Origin: Arthrobacter nitroguajacolicus_D | GTDB taxonomy: Bacteria; Actinomycetota; Actinomycetes; Actinomycetales; Micrococcaceae | Length of the DNA stretch: 64,000 bases | Reading direction: 5' to 3' | Assembly: GCF_031455195.1 (NCBI RefSeq) | Contig: NZ_JAVDSH010000011.1 | Coordinates: 124,001 to 188,000 of the forward strand | In this document: in pieces, positions 6,667-15,227 of the stretch | Layout of the letters: each line of letters starts with the position of its first letter | Numbering within the stretch: position 1 is the stretch's first letter | Made by a program: the position numbers and the translations under genes | Notes under the pieces: model-generated | Databases searched by the model: none | What the model saw: only the letters and a program-made list of their open reading frames with translations | Told to the model about the DNA's origin: nothing

Positions 6667-7713
6667 CTACACGAAGGCGTGGATTTTTTCGATGATTGTG
6701 AGGGTTTCCAGTGCTTCCCCCGGCTGAACAGGTAGTGGTCCGTTGCCCCTGAGTGAAGCAGCGAGCTCCCTATAGAACCGGGGATAGTCGCCTCGTTCGG
6801 CAGGGACTGGCATAGCTGTTCCGTCAACTCCCAGCAGGCCCCACGACTGTTGCGGTTCGTGGCCGTAGGAGGGGTCCGACGGCGTGACTCCGGCTGCCAG
6901 CGCGGGTTCCTGTCCGTCGAGCCCCCACTTGGTGTACCCGGCCTTGGAGCCCAGGACGTGGAAGCGCGGGCCAACCTGGGCGGCCATACCGTTCATCCAC
7001 AGCCGTGACCGAACACCCGATTCGTGGAGCAAAGACACGAAAGCCTCAGTGTCCGCCGCTTCCGGGTGCGGTCCGTGGTTGGCGGTCTCGCCGTAGCTCT
7101 CCGCCACGGGTCCGAAGAGTTGGATGGCTTGGTCGATCAGGTGGGCTCCGAGGTCGTGGAGTATGCCTCCGCCTTCGCTCAGCGTTGCGGAGTCGCGCCA
7201 GTTGCCGAAGCCCTCCGGGCGCCACCATTCGAAGCGCGACTCAAACGTCCGCACCTCACCCAAGGCGCCGTCCCGCAGCAGCTTTCGCAGCGTCAGGAAG
7301 TCGGCGTCCCACCGGCGGTTCTGGAAGACCGTCAGTTGCACACCGGCGTCGGAAGCGCGGGCAACCAACTCCTCACCGTGGGCCACCGTGGTGACGAAAG
7401 GCTTGTCCACCACAACGTTGAGGCCCCGGCCGATCGCCGCGGCACCCAGCTCGAGGTGAGTCAGCGGCGGAGTTCCCAGGACCACCAGGTCCAGGTCGCC
7501 GGCGAGGCTGAACATGTCCTCCGGGGTGGGCACAATCCGGGCCTCCGGGTAGAGCCGCGCTGCCACCGCGGCACGCTCCGGGTCCGCCGTCACAATGACG
7601 TCCAACGAATAGTTTGGGTCCGCTGCGATCAGCGGGGCGTGGAAAACTTTGCCGGAGACGCCAAAACCGACGACGGCGGTCCGGATGGGTGCCGCTCCAA
7701 GCCCGCCCATCAC
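6667..7713 (-). CDS. Gfo/Idh/MocA family oxidoreductase
   Basis: 348 residues. N-terminal Rossmann motif RTAVVGFGVSGKVFHAPLI, the family signature VVDKPFVTT (usual EKP replaced by DKP), and the C-terminal substrate domain with GGGILHDLGAHLIDQAIQLF. These enzymes use NAD(P) to oxidise or reduce sugars and sugar derivatives. ATG 7713 overlaps the stop of the transporter ATPase as ATGA. Pairing a sugar-type dehydrogenase with an amine oxidase and an amino-acid importer hints at a sugar-amino acid conjugate as nutrient. Confidence 0.87.
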   Translation of the reverse strand: MMGGLGAAPIRTAVVGFGVSGKVFHAPLIAADPNYSLDVIVTADPERAAVAARLYPEARIVPTPEDMFSLAGDLDLVVLGTPPLTHLELGAAAIGRGLNVVVDKPFVTTVAHGEELVARASDAGVQLTVFQNRRWDADFLTLRKLLRDGALGEVRTFESRFEWWRPEGFGNWRDSATLSEGGGILHDLGAHLIDQAIQLFGPVAESYGETANHGPHPEAADTEAFVSLLHESGVRSRLWMNGMAAQVGPRFHVLGSKAGYTKWGLDGQEPALAAGVTPSDPSYGHEPQQSWGLLGVDGTAMPVPAERGDYPRFYRELAASLRGNGPLPVQPGEALETLTIIEKIHAFV

Positions 7714-8498
7714 AGGACTTCCGAAAGGAACCGTTGCAGTCGTTCACTGCGCGGGTTGTCAAAGAGCTCGGTGGGCGTGCCGATCTCCACTACTTCACCT
7801 TCGTCCATGAACACCACTTGGTCCGCTACCTTGCGGGCGAAGCCCATCTCGTGGGTAACAACCAACATGGTCATCCCGCGTCGGCCAAGTCCGGCCATCA
7901 GGTTAAGGACACCTTTGACGAGTTCGGGATCCAGGGCGCTGGTGGCTTCGTCGAACAGCATGACTTCGGGCTCCATGGCGAGCGCACGGGCAATGGCGAC
8001 GCGTTGCTGCTGGCCGCCGGAGAGGTCCCGCGGCCGGTGGTCTGCGCGTTCGGCGAGCCCCACTTCGGCGAGCCTGCGCCGGGCGCGTTCACGGGCCTCG
8101 GCCTTGGACATACCCTTGACGCTCCACAGGGCGAGCGCCACGTTTTCCAGGGCGGTGTGGTCCGGGAAGAGGTTGAAGTGCTGGAACACCATCCCGATGC
8201 GGGCGCGCAGGATATCCGGCTTGACCTTGAGGGCACTTTCACCGGCCAACAGCACGTCACCGCTCTTGGGTTCGTGGAGCCGATTGACCCCACGCAGGAG
8301 AGTGGACTTCCCAGATCCGGACGGGCCGATAATGCAGGTGGTGGTTCCCGGGGCCACGCTGAGGCTGACGTTGCGGAGCACCTCGACGTCCCCATAGGCC
8401 ATAGTCAGGTTCTGCAGTTCAAGGCTTGAGCCGTGGAACTTCTCGATGTCCAGGTGCGTCTTGCTGGGACTGGTGGGGTTGCTGCTGGTGAGGTTCAC
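7710..8498 (-). CDS. Polar amino-acid ABC transporter ATP-binding protein (GlnQ type)
   Basis: 262 residues. Walker A GPSGSGKST at about residue 60, Q-loop MVFQHFNLFPDHTALENVAL, ABC signature LSGGQQQRVAIARAL, Walker B VMLFDEATSALDPE and H-switch VVTHEMGFA. This is the typical layout of the polar amino-acid uptake subfamily. The N-terminus carries about 25 extra residues before the ABC domain. It overlaps the permease gene upstream and the Gfo/Idh/MocA gene downstream by 4 nt each, so it sits in a tight operon. Confidence 0.95.
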   Translation of the reverse strand: MNLTSSNPTSPSKTHLDIEKFHGSSLELQNLTMAYGDVEVLRNVSLSVAPGTTTCIIGPSGSGKSTLLRGVNRLHEPKSGDVLLAGESALKVKPDILRARIGMVFQHFNLFPDHTALENVALALWSVKGMSKAEARERARRRLAEVGLAERADHRPRDLSGGQQQRVAIARALAMEPEVMLFDEATSALDPELVKGVLNLMAGLGRRGMTMLVVTHEMGFARKVADQVVFMDEGEVVEIGTPTELFDNPRSERLQRFLSEVL

Positions 8499-9283
8499 GT
8501 GTTGCTCCCGGTGATGAGCGGCGAGGCCGCGTCGAGTTCCTTGACTTCCTTCAGCCCGCTGGTGGGCGCGGTGGGACGACGGCGACCAGTGCGGAACTTG
8601 TTGTCGAAGTAGTTGACCAGGTGGGTCAAGGGAACGGTGATGATCAGGTAGAAGATGCCTGCCATGACCAGCGGTGAGAGGTTTCCGGACAGAACAGCTG
8701 CGTCCTGCCCCACGCGGAACAGTTCACGCTCGCTGACAAGGAGCCCCAGGAAGTAGACCAGTGAGGAATCCTTGACGATGGCAATGAACTGGTTCACCAG
8801 GGCAGGCAGCACGCGGCGCACACCTTGCGGAACCACCACCAGTGCCATGGACTTGGTGTAGCTCATTCCCAGGGCGCGGCACGCTTCGCCCTGGCCCTTG
8901 TCCACGCTAAGGATGCCGGCGCGGAAGATCTCTCCGATGTAGGCACTGGCGATGAGGCTCAGCGCGATGATTCCCAGCGGGTAAGGGGAAGGGCCGAACA
9001 CGGACTGGCTCAGCCGGGCAAAACCCTGGCCGATCAGCAGGATGGTGAGGATCGCGGGGAGCCCGCGGAAGAGGTCCGTATAGATCCTGGCCGGGATTCG
9101 CAGCCATTTGGACCGCGAGATTCCCATGACCGCTACCACCATGCCCATCACTACGCCGAGGATGGTTGCTGCGATGGAGATGATCAGGGTGTTGAGGAGG
9201 CCAACTCCGAGGAGTTGTGGCAGCACTTCGACCATGGCATCAAAGTCGAGGAACGTGCGGCTGATGGTATTGAGCCAATCCAT
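8495..9283 (-). CDS. Polar amino-acid ABC transporter permease (HisM/GlnP type)
   Basis: 262 residues with about five hydrophobic segments. The N-terminal part has LPQLLGVGLLNTLIISIAAT, and the EAA loop is GQGEACRALGMSYTKSMALV. The YTDLFRGLPAILTILLIGQG stretch is characteristic of the His/Glu/Gln permease family. It is the only permease gene in the operon, so it probably works as a homodimer. The start ATG 9283 lies 32 nt after the binding-protein gene. Confidence 0.93.
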   Translation of the reverse strand: MDWLNTISRTFLDFDAMVEVLPQLLGVGLLNTLIISIAATILGVVMGMVVAVMGISRSKWLRIPARIYTDLFRGLPAILTILLIGQGFARLSQSVFGPSPYPLGIIALSLIASAYIGEIFRAGILSVDKGQGEACRALGMSYTKSMALVVVPQGVRRVLPALVNQFIAIVKDSSLVYFLGLLVSERELFRVGQDAAVLSGNLSPLVMAGIFYLIITVPLTHLVNYFDNKFRTGRRRPTAPTSGLKEVKELDAASPLITGSNT

Positions 9284-9314
9284 TGGGTGCTCTCAGACGA
9301 TAGTTGTTGGTGGC

Positions 9315-10181
9315 TTACTTACTGGCGGTCGGCGACGGGCTGGAGGTCTGCTCGGCCTTGGGGAGGTACTGTTCCGGCATCGGCGAGCCCGGGAACCACT
9401 TTTGGTAGAGCTTCTTCCACGTACCGTCTTCCATGGCTGCAGCCAGGCCCTTGTTCAGGGCTTCCTTGAAGGCGGTTTTGTCCTTGGCGATGGCGAATCC
9501 GGCGGGAGCGTCGAACGATGGGATGTCGGCGGCACTGACCAGCCCGAACTGCTGCTGGTATTCCTTGGCTGCCTCGTAGTCCAGGAAGTGGGCGTCCACG
9601 GAGCCGCTGTTGACCGCGGAAATCGCGGTGTTGTTGTCGGGGAAGCGGACCAGCTGGGCGGAGGTGAAGTTTTTGACTGCGTAGGCCTCCTGCAGGGTTC
9701 CCTGAACCACGCCAAGGCGCTTGCCGTTCAGGCCGTCGGCGTCGGTAATTCCCGAAGTCTTGGTGGTGATGACCGTCAGGTATCCCGCGAGGTAACCATC
9801 GGAGAAGTCCACGGTTTGCTTGCGCTTGTCCGTGATGCCAATCGCTGCTACACCGACGTCGAATTGGCCATTGGCCACCGCTGCCAACAGGCCGGAGAAG
9901 TCCTGTCCTGTGAAGACAACGTTGTCGACGCCGGCGCGGTGGGCCACGTCTTTGAAGAGTTCCACGTCAAAGCCGGTGAAGTTTCCCGAGCCGTCCGTGA
10001 ACGTGTAGGGCTTGGAGTCGCCCAGGCTGGCGACGCGGATGGTGCCCGCCTCGATCAGGCCATAAGGATTGTCGGCAGAGGGGGCGGTTCCGGCGGATGA
10101 TCCACCGCAACCGGAGAGGGCGAGGATGGCGGCCAAGGCAGCTGCTGCGAGCGCTGCCGGGCGGAAGTTCAGTTTGATCAC
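9315..10181 (-). CDS. Amino-acid ABC transporter substrate-binding lipoprotein (SBP_bac_3)
   Basis: 288 residues when started at GTG 10181 (MIKLNFRPAAL); a GGA lies about 7 nt upstream. The lipoprotein signal peptide ends with lipobox LSGC. The mature domain follows the family-3 binding-protein pattern: IRVASLGDSKPYTFTDGSGN, FTGFDVELFKDVAHRAG, then VGVAAIGITDKRKQTVDFSD. It delivers the substrate to the permease/ATPase pair downstream. Substrate not identifiable; family 3 binds polar amino acids, opines and related compounds. Confidence 0.93.
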   Translation of the reverse strand: MIKLNFRPAALAAAALAAILALSGCGGSSAGTAPSADNPYGLIEAGTIRVASLGDSKPYTFTDGSGNFTGFDVELFKDVAHRAGVDNVVFTGQDFSGLLAAVANGQFDVGVAAIGITDKRKQTVDFSDGYLAGYLTVITTKTSGITDADGLNGKRLGVVQGTLQEAYAVKNFTSAQLVRFPDNNTAISAVNSGSVDAHFLDYEAAKEYQQQFGLVSAADIPSFDAPAGFAIAKDKTAFKEALNKGLAAAMEDGTWKKLYQKWFPGSPMPEQYLPKAEQTSSPSPTASK

Positions 10182-10256
10182 AGCGTTGTCCAATCGTGGG
10201 AGGGAAAGCGGTGCTGTCAGGAGCCGCTGGAGATATTGCTCGATGCGGAGTCTTGC

Positions 10257-10270
10257 TGAGTCCGGTCTCA
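10257..10270. promoter_or_regulatory. Probable LacI operator 1
   Basis: TGAGTCCGGTCTCA is a near-perfect 14-bp palindrome with a central CCGG. Its reverse complement recurs at 10282-10295, so the two sites together form a larger perfect inverted repeat. It lies between the divergent binding-protein and LacI genes. Confidence 0.7.
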
Positions 10271-10281
10271 GTGCCTAGGAT

Positions 10282-10295
10282 TGAGACCGGACTCA
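10282..10295. promoter_or_regulatory. Probable LacI operator 2
   Basis: TGAGACCGGACTCA, the mirror image of the first site, centre-to-centre distance 25 bp. Two operators in the divergent control region suggest that the LacI protein controls both its own gene and the transport operon. Confidence 0.7.
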
Positions 10296-10361
10296 CATCG
10301 ATTGATTAGAAATGTAGCGGAACTCACAAAGCCGCGTCAACACCCCTTCAGAAAGGTGAAC

Positions 10362-11456
10362 ATGAGCACTGACGGATCCCGACGGCGGGACGTAACGGTT
10401 GCCGACGTCGCCAAAGCCGCGCAAGTGTCCAAGGCACAGGCCGCCCGGGCGTTAGGCAACTACGGCGCCGTCAGCGATGACGTCCGCGAACGCGTCCTCG
10501 CAGCGGCCGAAGAGCTTGAGTACCGGCCCAACGAGCTTGCCCGGAGCATGAACACCGGCAAATCGAACACCCTGGGCGTGGTGGTGGGGGATATCGAAAA
10601 TCCGCACTTCGGGCTCGCCATGAGGGGCATTACCGACACCGCCAAGAAAGGGGGCTACAACGTCGTCCTCATCAACACGGACGAAGAACAGGCCGCGGAA
10701 GTGGACGCTGTCCGGGTGCTCCTGGACAAGCGGGTTGACGGCCTCATCGTTGCCCCGGCGTCGTCCATTGAAACGGCACACCTGCGGCAGGTCCGCGAGT
10801 CGGGACGCCCCCTGGTCCTCCTGGACCGTGCCGCCGAAGGGGTGGACGCGGAGACCTTCGCTGTGGACATGGGCGGCATCTCCTACGAGTCCACCAAGCA
10901 CCTCATCGAGGCCGGGCACCGAAGGATCGCTTTCGTCTCCACAGTTCGCACCAACGCTCCCTATTTTGCGGGGATGAAGCTGGACTCATCCCAAATTTCG
11001 GACCGCCTGGACGGAATCCACCGGGCGTTCAACGAGGCAGGCCTTCCGCAGCCGACGGACCTTATCCGTCTCAACGCCGGGGACGCCGACTCCATCATGC
11101 GGATTACCCGCGAGCTGCTGCGCGGGAAGGATCGCGCTACTGCCATCATTGCCTCGGACGGCCTTATCGCGTTGAGCGTAGTGGAAGCGATCCAGAGCTC
11201 CGGCCTGTCTATCCCCGAAGATGTCTCTTTCCTCATGTACGACGATTTCGCCTGGACGCGCCTGACCACTCCCCCGCTTACGGTCATTGCCCAGCCCGTG
11301 TACGAGATGGGCCAGGCCGCTGCCTCGGCGCTCATCCGCCAGATCGAAGGCAGGAAGGCCGGCGCACCCAGTCCGGAGTTGGTGGCCAGGCTGATCAGGC
11401 GAGGCTCCGTAGGGGCTCCCCGTACCGCGGACGTGCTTAGCCAGGCAGGCGGCTGA
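10362..11456 (+). CDS. LacI family transcriptional regulator
   Basis: 364 residues from ATG 10362 (GAAAGGTGAAC upstream). The N-terminal HTH is VTVADVAKAAQVSKAQAARA, with the hinge helix YRPNELARSMNTGKSNTLGV. The recognition helix reads SKAQAARALG rather than the usual SxATVSRVL. The periplasmic-binding-like effector domain follows (VLLDKRVDGLIVAPASS, RRIAFVST, ASDGLIALSVVEAI, DVSFLMYDDFAWTRLTTPPL). Divergent from the amino-acid transport operon and presumably its repressor via the paired sites at 10257-10295. Confidence 0.93.
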   Translation: MSTDGSRRRDVTVADVAKAAQVSKAQAARALGNYGAVSDDVRERVLAAAEELEYRPNELARSMNTGKSNTLGVVVGDIENPHFGLAMRGITDTAKKGGYNVVLINTDEEQAAEVDAVRVLLDKRVDGLIVAPASSIETAHLRQVRESGRPLVLLDRAAEGVDAETFAVDMGGISYESTKHLIEAGHRRIAFVSTVRTNAPYFAGMKLDSSQISDRLDGIHRAFNEAGLPQPTDLIRLNAGDADSIMRITRELLRGKDRATAIIASDGLIALSVVEAIQSSGLSIPEDVSFLMYDDFAWTRLTTPPLTVIAQPVYEMGQAAASALIRQIEGRKAGAPSPELVARLIRRGSVGAPRTADVLSQAGG

Positions 11457-11552
11457 AAGTTCCCAGCCATTACCGGCCGGTTAACCTCTGCGCCATCCTC
11501 CTTCCCTACTGTGATCCCGCTGGGGGGATCGGAATCGACAGAGGGAACGGCC

Positions 11553-13277
11553 ATGTGCACCGCAGAAGAACAGACCATTGCCCACAGCCGAAGCGTAAAA
11601 CGTGCCGATGCTGAGCTGAAAACCATGGGGTTGAGCCGCCGGCGCATCCTTAAATCGGTCGGAATCCTGGCCGCGGGCACCGCCGCGTCGGCCGCCTTGG
11701 CGCGTCCGGCTCTGGCGAACCCCGGCGGGAACGACCCCCAGTTGAAGTGGCTTGTGGGCGACCACCACATCCACACCCAATACAGCCACGACGCGAAGTA
11801 CCTGATCAAACAGCAACTGGACGCAGCCCAGTCCTACGGCGTCGATTGGCTGGCGTTGACGGAGCACAGCAACTTTGGCCATGCCAACAACGGCGGTGCA
11901 GTCAATGCGAACAAGGAAATCCAGGCACAGCGCGCTGCCCGTCCCGATCTTTTGATCTTCCAGGGACTGGAGTGGTACATCCCGGGAGCAGAACACGCCT
12001 CGGTCCTGGTGGCCCCGGGTCCCAATGAAGTGAACCTCCTGCGCACCTTCGAGCTCGTGTGGGACGGCAAGCTCAACCAGTGGGAGAAGCCAACCCCAGG
12101 AACGGCCCAAGTGGAAACGTTCGAGCGGAAAGCCGTAGAAGCCATCGCCTGGTTGGCCAACCAGAAGCGCTCAGGCTACATCGACGACGTCGTAGCTTTG
12201 GCAAACCACCCCATGCGCCTGGGCATCGACTCCCCGCACGAGCTCCGGGCATGGCGTGACGCCGCCCGCGACGTGATGATCGGCATGGAAGGGGCTCCCG
12301 GCGCACAAGGCTCCGGAGTCAGCCAGTTCTCCAGGCCCGGCGACCAGCGCGGCGAGTACACCAACAACCCCACGCAGTACAGCTTCCCCGGCTACCCGGC
12401 GGACGCGTTCCGACCCTATGGAGGCTTTGACTGGGCCACGGCAACGGTGGGGGGCGTATGGGATTCCATGCTCGCCGAAGGGCTGCCGTTCTGGATCACG
12501 TCCAACTCGGACAACCACCTCACGGTCAAGGACACGTGGAAGACCGGAGCCTACCCGGCCGAGGAGCCCTACCTCAGCCTCCCCAACGAATTCGACCGCT
12601 GGTCCGTCACCGGCAAGCGCCCCGACCCCTTCGACTCAGGGGAAAAGCAGGGTGGAAGTGACTACTGGCCCGGACAATTCAGTCGCCTCCACACCGGGGT
12701 CACCAAGCACTCCTACACCGGCGTCCTGGAAGCAATGCGCAACGGCCGCATGTGGGTGGACCATGGCCATCTGCTCCAGGGGCTCGATGTTCGGGTCCGC
12801 GAAGTGCGCGGTAACAGCGCAGGCAACAGCAAGGGCCGCAACGGCGTCACCCTCGGTTCCCGTCTGCAGGTGCGGCGAGGTGCCGACGTCGAAATTTCCA
12901 TCACCATTACGACGACGGGCTACCGCAACTTTGCGGGGATCCTGCCCAAGCTCGCACACGTGGACGTGATCGGCGGCGCCATCACCGGCGCAGCAGGTGA
13001 CCGCGACACCCTGAGGGCTCCCGGAACCAGCGTGTGGAAACAGATCGACGTGTCGGGTCGGACTGGAACGTTTACCATCAAACACGTCATCGAGGACGTC
13101 CAAAAGTCCTGCTATTTCCGCCTCCGGGGCAGCGACGGCAACCGACACGGCGCAGGCTACTACGGTGCTCCCGTGGATCCCGCGGGACCTATCCGCCATG
13201 GCGACAACCTCGGCGACGCCGATCCGTGGGCGGACACCTGGTTCTACGCGAACCCAGTGTTCATCGACGTCGCATGA
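11553..13277 (+). CDS. Tat-exported PHP-domain phosphoesterase-like protein
   Basis: 574 residues from ATG 11553, with AGAGGGA as ribosome site. The twin-arginine motif LSRRRILKSVGILAAG at residues 27-42 is followed by a hydrophobic stretch and ALARPALANP cleavage region. The mature protein opens with the PHP metal motif VGDHHIHTQYSHD (H72, H74). Other candidate metal-binding residues are in TEHSNFGH, ALANHP and TSNSDNH. The C-terminal ~140 residues look like a beta-sandwich. PHP proteins hydrolyse phosphoesters with two or three metal ions, and Tat export fits a folded, metal-loaded enzyme. Substrate unknown. Monocistronic. Confidence 0.82.
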   Translation: MCTAEEQTIAHSRSVKRADAELKTMGLSRRRILKSVGILAAGTAASAALARPALANPGGNDPQLKWLVGDHHIHTQYSHDAKYLIKQQLDAAQSYGVDWLALTEHSNFGHANNGGAVNANKEIQAQRAARPDLLIFQGLEWYIPGAEHASVLVAPGPNEVNLLRTFELVWDGKLNQWEKPTPGTAQVETFERKAVEAIAWLANQKRSGYIDDVVALANHPMRLGIDSPHELRAWRDAARDVMIGMEGAPGAQGSGVSQFSRPGDQRGEYTNNPTQYSFPGYPADAFRPYGGFDWATATVGGVWDSMLAEGLPFWITSNSDNHLTVKDTWKTGAYPAEEPYLSLPNEFDRWSVTGKRPDPFDSGEKQGGSDYWPGQFSRLHTGVTKHSYTGVLEAMRNGRMWVDHGHLLQGLDVRVREVRGNSAGNSKGRNGVTLGSRLQVRRGADVEISITITTTGYRNFAGILPKLAHVDVIGGAITGAAGDRDTLRAPGTSVWKQIDVSGRTGTFTIKHVIEDVQKSCYFRLRGSDGNRHGAGYYGAPVDPAGPIRHGDNLGDADPWADTWFYANPVFIDVA

Positions 13278-13281
13278 CCGC

Positions 13282-14418
13282 CTAGGCTGTCTCCTTGGCC
13301 ACGTCGCCTTCCTCGGGATCGTCCGCGGACCTGACTTCGCCCCGGATAATGCCCAATTCCTCGAGTCGCGCGGACATGCCGGCACCGTCCGGGGCGTAGA
13401 TCCAGGGGACGCCGGGGGTGGGTTGGCCACCGGTCTTGGACCTGCCACCGGCGAGGACGGCTTCTCCCGGGGAAAGTTGGCGGATGGCGATTGCCTTGAC
13501 GTTTTCGGGGTGGCGCTGGGCGAACTCGGAGTAGATGGCTTCGTCGTGTTGTCCATCGTCGCCAACCAACAACCATTTGATGGTGGGGAATTCGTCCGCG
13601 AGGCGTTCCAGGGAGTTCTTCTTGTGTTCCTGTCCGCTGCGGAACCAGCGGTCAGGGGTGGGACCCCAGTCGGTCAGGAGCTTGGGGCCGGCGGGGTAGA
13701 GGTTGCGGGAGAGGAACCGGGACAGCGTGGGGGCAACATTCCAGGCACCGGTGGACAAGTACAGCACCGGCGCGGAAGGGGCTGTTCGAGCGATCCGCTC
13801 GTAGAGCACAGCCATCCCCGGGGTGGGAGTCCTTGCATGCTCGTTGAGGACGAAAGTGTTCCAGGCCGCCAGGAAGGGGCGCGGCAGTGCGGTCACCATG
13901 ACGGTGTCGTCGATGTCGGAGACCACGCCAAAGTCGGCATCGTCCGCCACCACCTCGACGGGGGCTTCCACCGTGCGGGATTCCCCTGACTTCAGGGTGA
14001 TCGTGTGCCAGCCGGCACCCAGAGCTACCGGAATACGTGCGTCCACAACGCCGCCACGGTCGGCAACAACATGGTGCACCTCGCCGGCGACAGTGACTTG
14101 CACGGCCGCGTTTGCAACAGGTGCACTCGTGAAGTTGCGCCATCCGCGCATGCTTTCCTGCAAAGGGTTGGCATGGCCGGCCGCATCGCGTGGGTCGCTG
14201 CGGACCACGCGCGCGAGGACCCTGATCCAGGAGGTGCTGCCGTAGCCGGTGTAGGGGATGACGGTTTCCACCCGACCACGTCGGATGGCCAGTTTGGTCT
14301 GGAACCTTAGCCACGCATCGTCGAGCCGCATTGCGATATGGCGCGCCTGCTCCTTTGACTGCTTCAGGCTTTTAGCGGCGTCGGACTCCGGGCGCGATCT
14401 CACGGGACGGAAAGGCAT
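13282..14418 (-). CDS. App1-type phosphatidate phosphatase domain protein (DUF2183)
   Basis: 378 residues from ATG 14418. An N-terminal beta-rich part (residues 50-160) includes VIPYTGYGSTSWIRVLARV. The haloacid-dehalogenase-like catalytic block follows with the DxDxT-type motif SDIDDTVMVTALPR (D168, D170, T172). YLSTGAWNVAPTLSRFL and WLLVGDDGQHDEAIYSEFA complete the App1 catalytic domain. In yeast App1 dephosphorylates phosphatidate; bacterial relatives are uncharacterised and probably act on lipid or other phosphomonoesters. No signal peptide is visible. Convergent with the PHP gene, only 4 nt apart. Confidence 0.85.
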   Translation of the reverse strand: MPFRPVRSRPESDAAKSLKQSKEQARHIAMRLDDAWLRFQTKLAIRRGRVETVIPYTGYGSTSWIRVLARVVRSDPRDAAGHANPLQESMRGWRNFTSAPVANAAVQVTVAGEVHHVVADRGGVVDARIPVALGAGWHTITLKSGESRTVEAPVEVVADDADFGVVSDIDDTVMVTALPRPFLAAWNTFVLNEHARTPTPGMAVLYERIARTAPSAPVLYLSTGAWNVAPTLSRFLSRNLYPAGPKLLTDWGPTPDRWFRSGQEHKKNSLERLADEFPTIKWLLVGDDGQHDEAIYSEFAQRHPENVKAIAIRQLSPGEAVLAGGRSKTGGQPTPGVPWIYAPDGAGMSARLEELGIIRGEVRSADDPEEGDVAKETA

Positions 14419-14476
14419 GCGTCCAGTCTTCCACGGCCTCATGCTTAACCGCAGTCCGGCATGCACGTGCCCCTGA

Positions 14477-15223
14477 CTATTGCGATGGCAAAGGATTCGC
14501 CTGAACGACGATGTTTTTCCCCCAAAGATCAGCCGTGTAGCAAGTGATGACCATCAGGCGCCCTGGCTGCTTGTCCCAGATCGCGCTGTCCTTCAGGGTG
14601 TCCTTGTACTCGGTGGTGACCGCAGCAATCCTGTAACCCAGCTGCCCTTCCGCGGTGGTGACGGTGAGCAGATCGCCCGGCCTTGCGCGCTCGCTGATGT
14701 TATTGAAGGGAGAAGGCTGACCTTCCAGGCTGTGGCCAACAATGTAGGTGGTGTTCGTGGAGCCCCCGCCCGGCATCCCATAGGGGCTGAGCCAATAGGC
14801 ATCTGAAGTGTGCGGCGGGACGATCGCGCCGAGTTGGAGTTCCTCCGCAGTCGGAGTCAAAGGCACCACGGCCTGGTCCAGTCCCACAGCTTCATAGGTG
14901 ATGTGCAGTGGCGGAGAACCGTCCTTCACCCCGCTGCTCTGCGTCGGCCCTTTGGACGGTCCGGACGATAGTGGTGGTGTCACTGCTGGGGGCTTCGCGT
15001 TTAAAGGGCCTGCAGCCGTCGAAGCCGGGACATCTGCCGTGACAGTTCCGGGTTCGCGATGGGCCGAGGTTGACTGGGCTGACCACCACCAAGGGAGCAG
15101 CAGCGCCAGGAGGGCCACGGTGAGGAAGGTGGCCAGCGCCACCTTCCCCACCCGCTTCCGGGCGATCAACGCCGGAACATACCTGCGGCGATGCCTCCCG
15201 CGTTGGCCGTGTTGTCGCCGCAA
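14477..15223 (-). CDS. Sortase (class E/F-like transpeptidase)
   Basis: 248 residues from TTG 15223, 4 nt behind the surface-protein gene. The N-terminus is basic, followed by one membrane anchor at about residues 27-47. A Pro/Ser/Thr-rich linker leads to the sortase beta-barrel (residues ~105-248), with catalytic His in YIVGHSLEG (H164) and catalytic Cys in RLMVITCYT (C228). The Arg expected about 8 residues after the Cys appears as WGKNIVV (K236), so the third active-site residue is apparently Lys or displaced. It presumably anchors the LAGTG-bearing protein encoded just upstream. Confidence 0.85.
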   Translation of the reverse strand: MRRQHGQRGRHRRRYVPALIARKRVGKVALATFLTVALLALLLPWWWSAQSTSAHREPGTVTADVPASTAAGPLNAKPPAVTPPLSSGPSKGPTQSSGVKDGSPPLHITYEAVGLDQAVVPLTPTAEELQLGAIVPPHTSDAYWLSPYGMPGGGSTNTTYIVGHSLEGQPSPFNNISERARPGDLLTVTTAEGQLGYRIAAVTTEYKDTLKDSAIWDKQPGRLMVITCYTADLWGKNIVVQANPLPSQ

Positions 15224-15227
15224 GCCC

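Noticed and set aside
7024..8397. Long open frame opposite the transporter ATPase and Gfo/Idh/MocA genes
   Set aside because: It crosses two well-supported genes in antisense and contains no known motif; typical of high-GC DNA.
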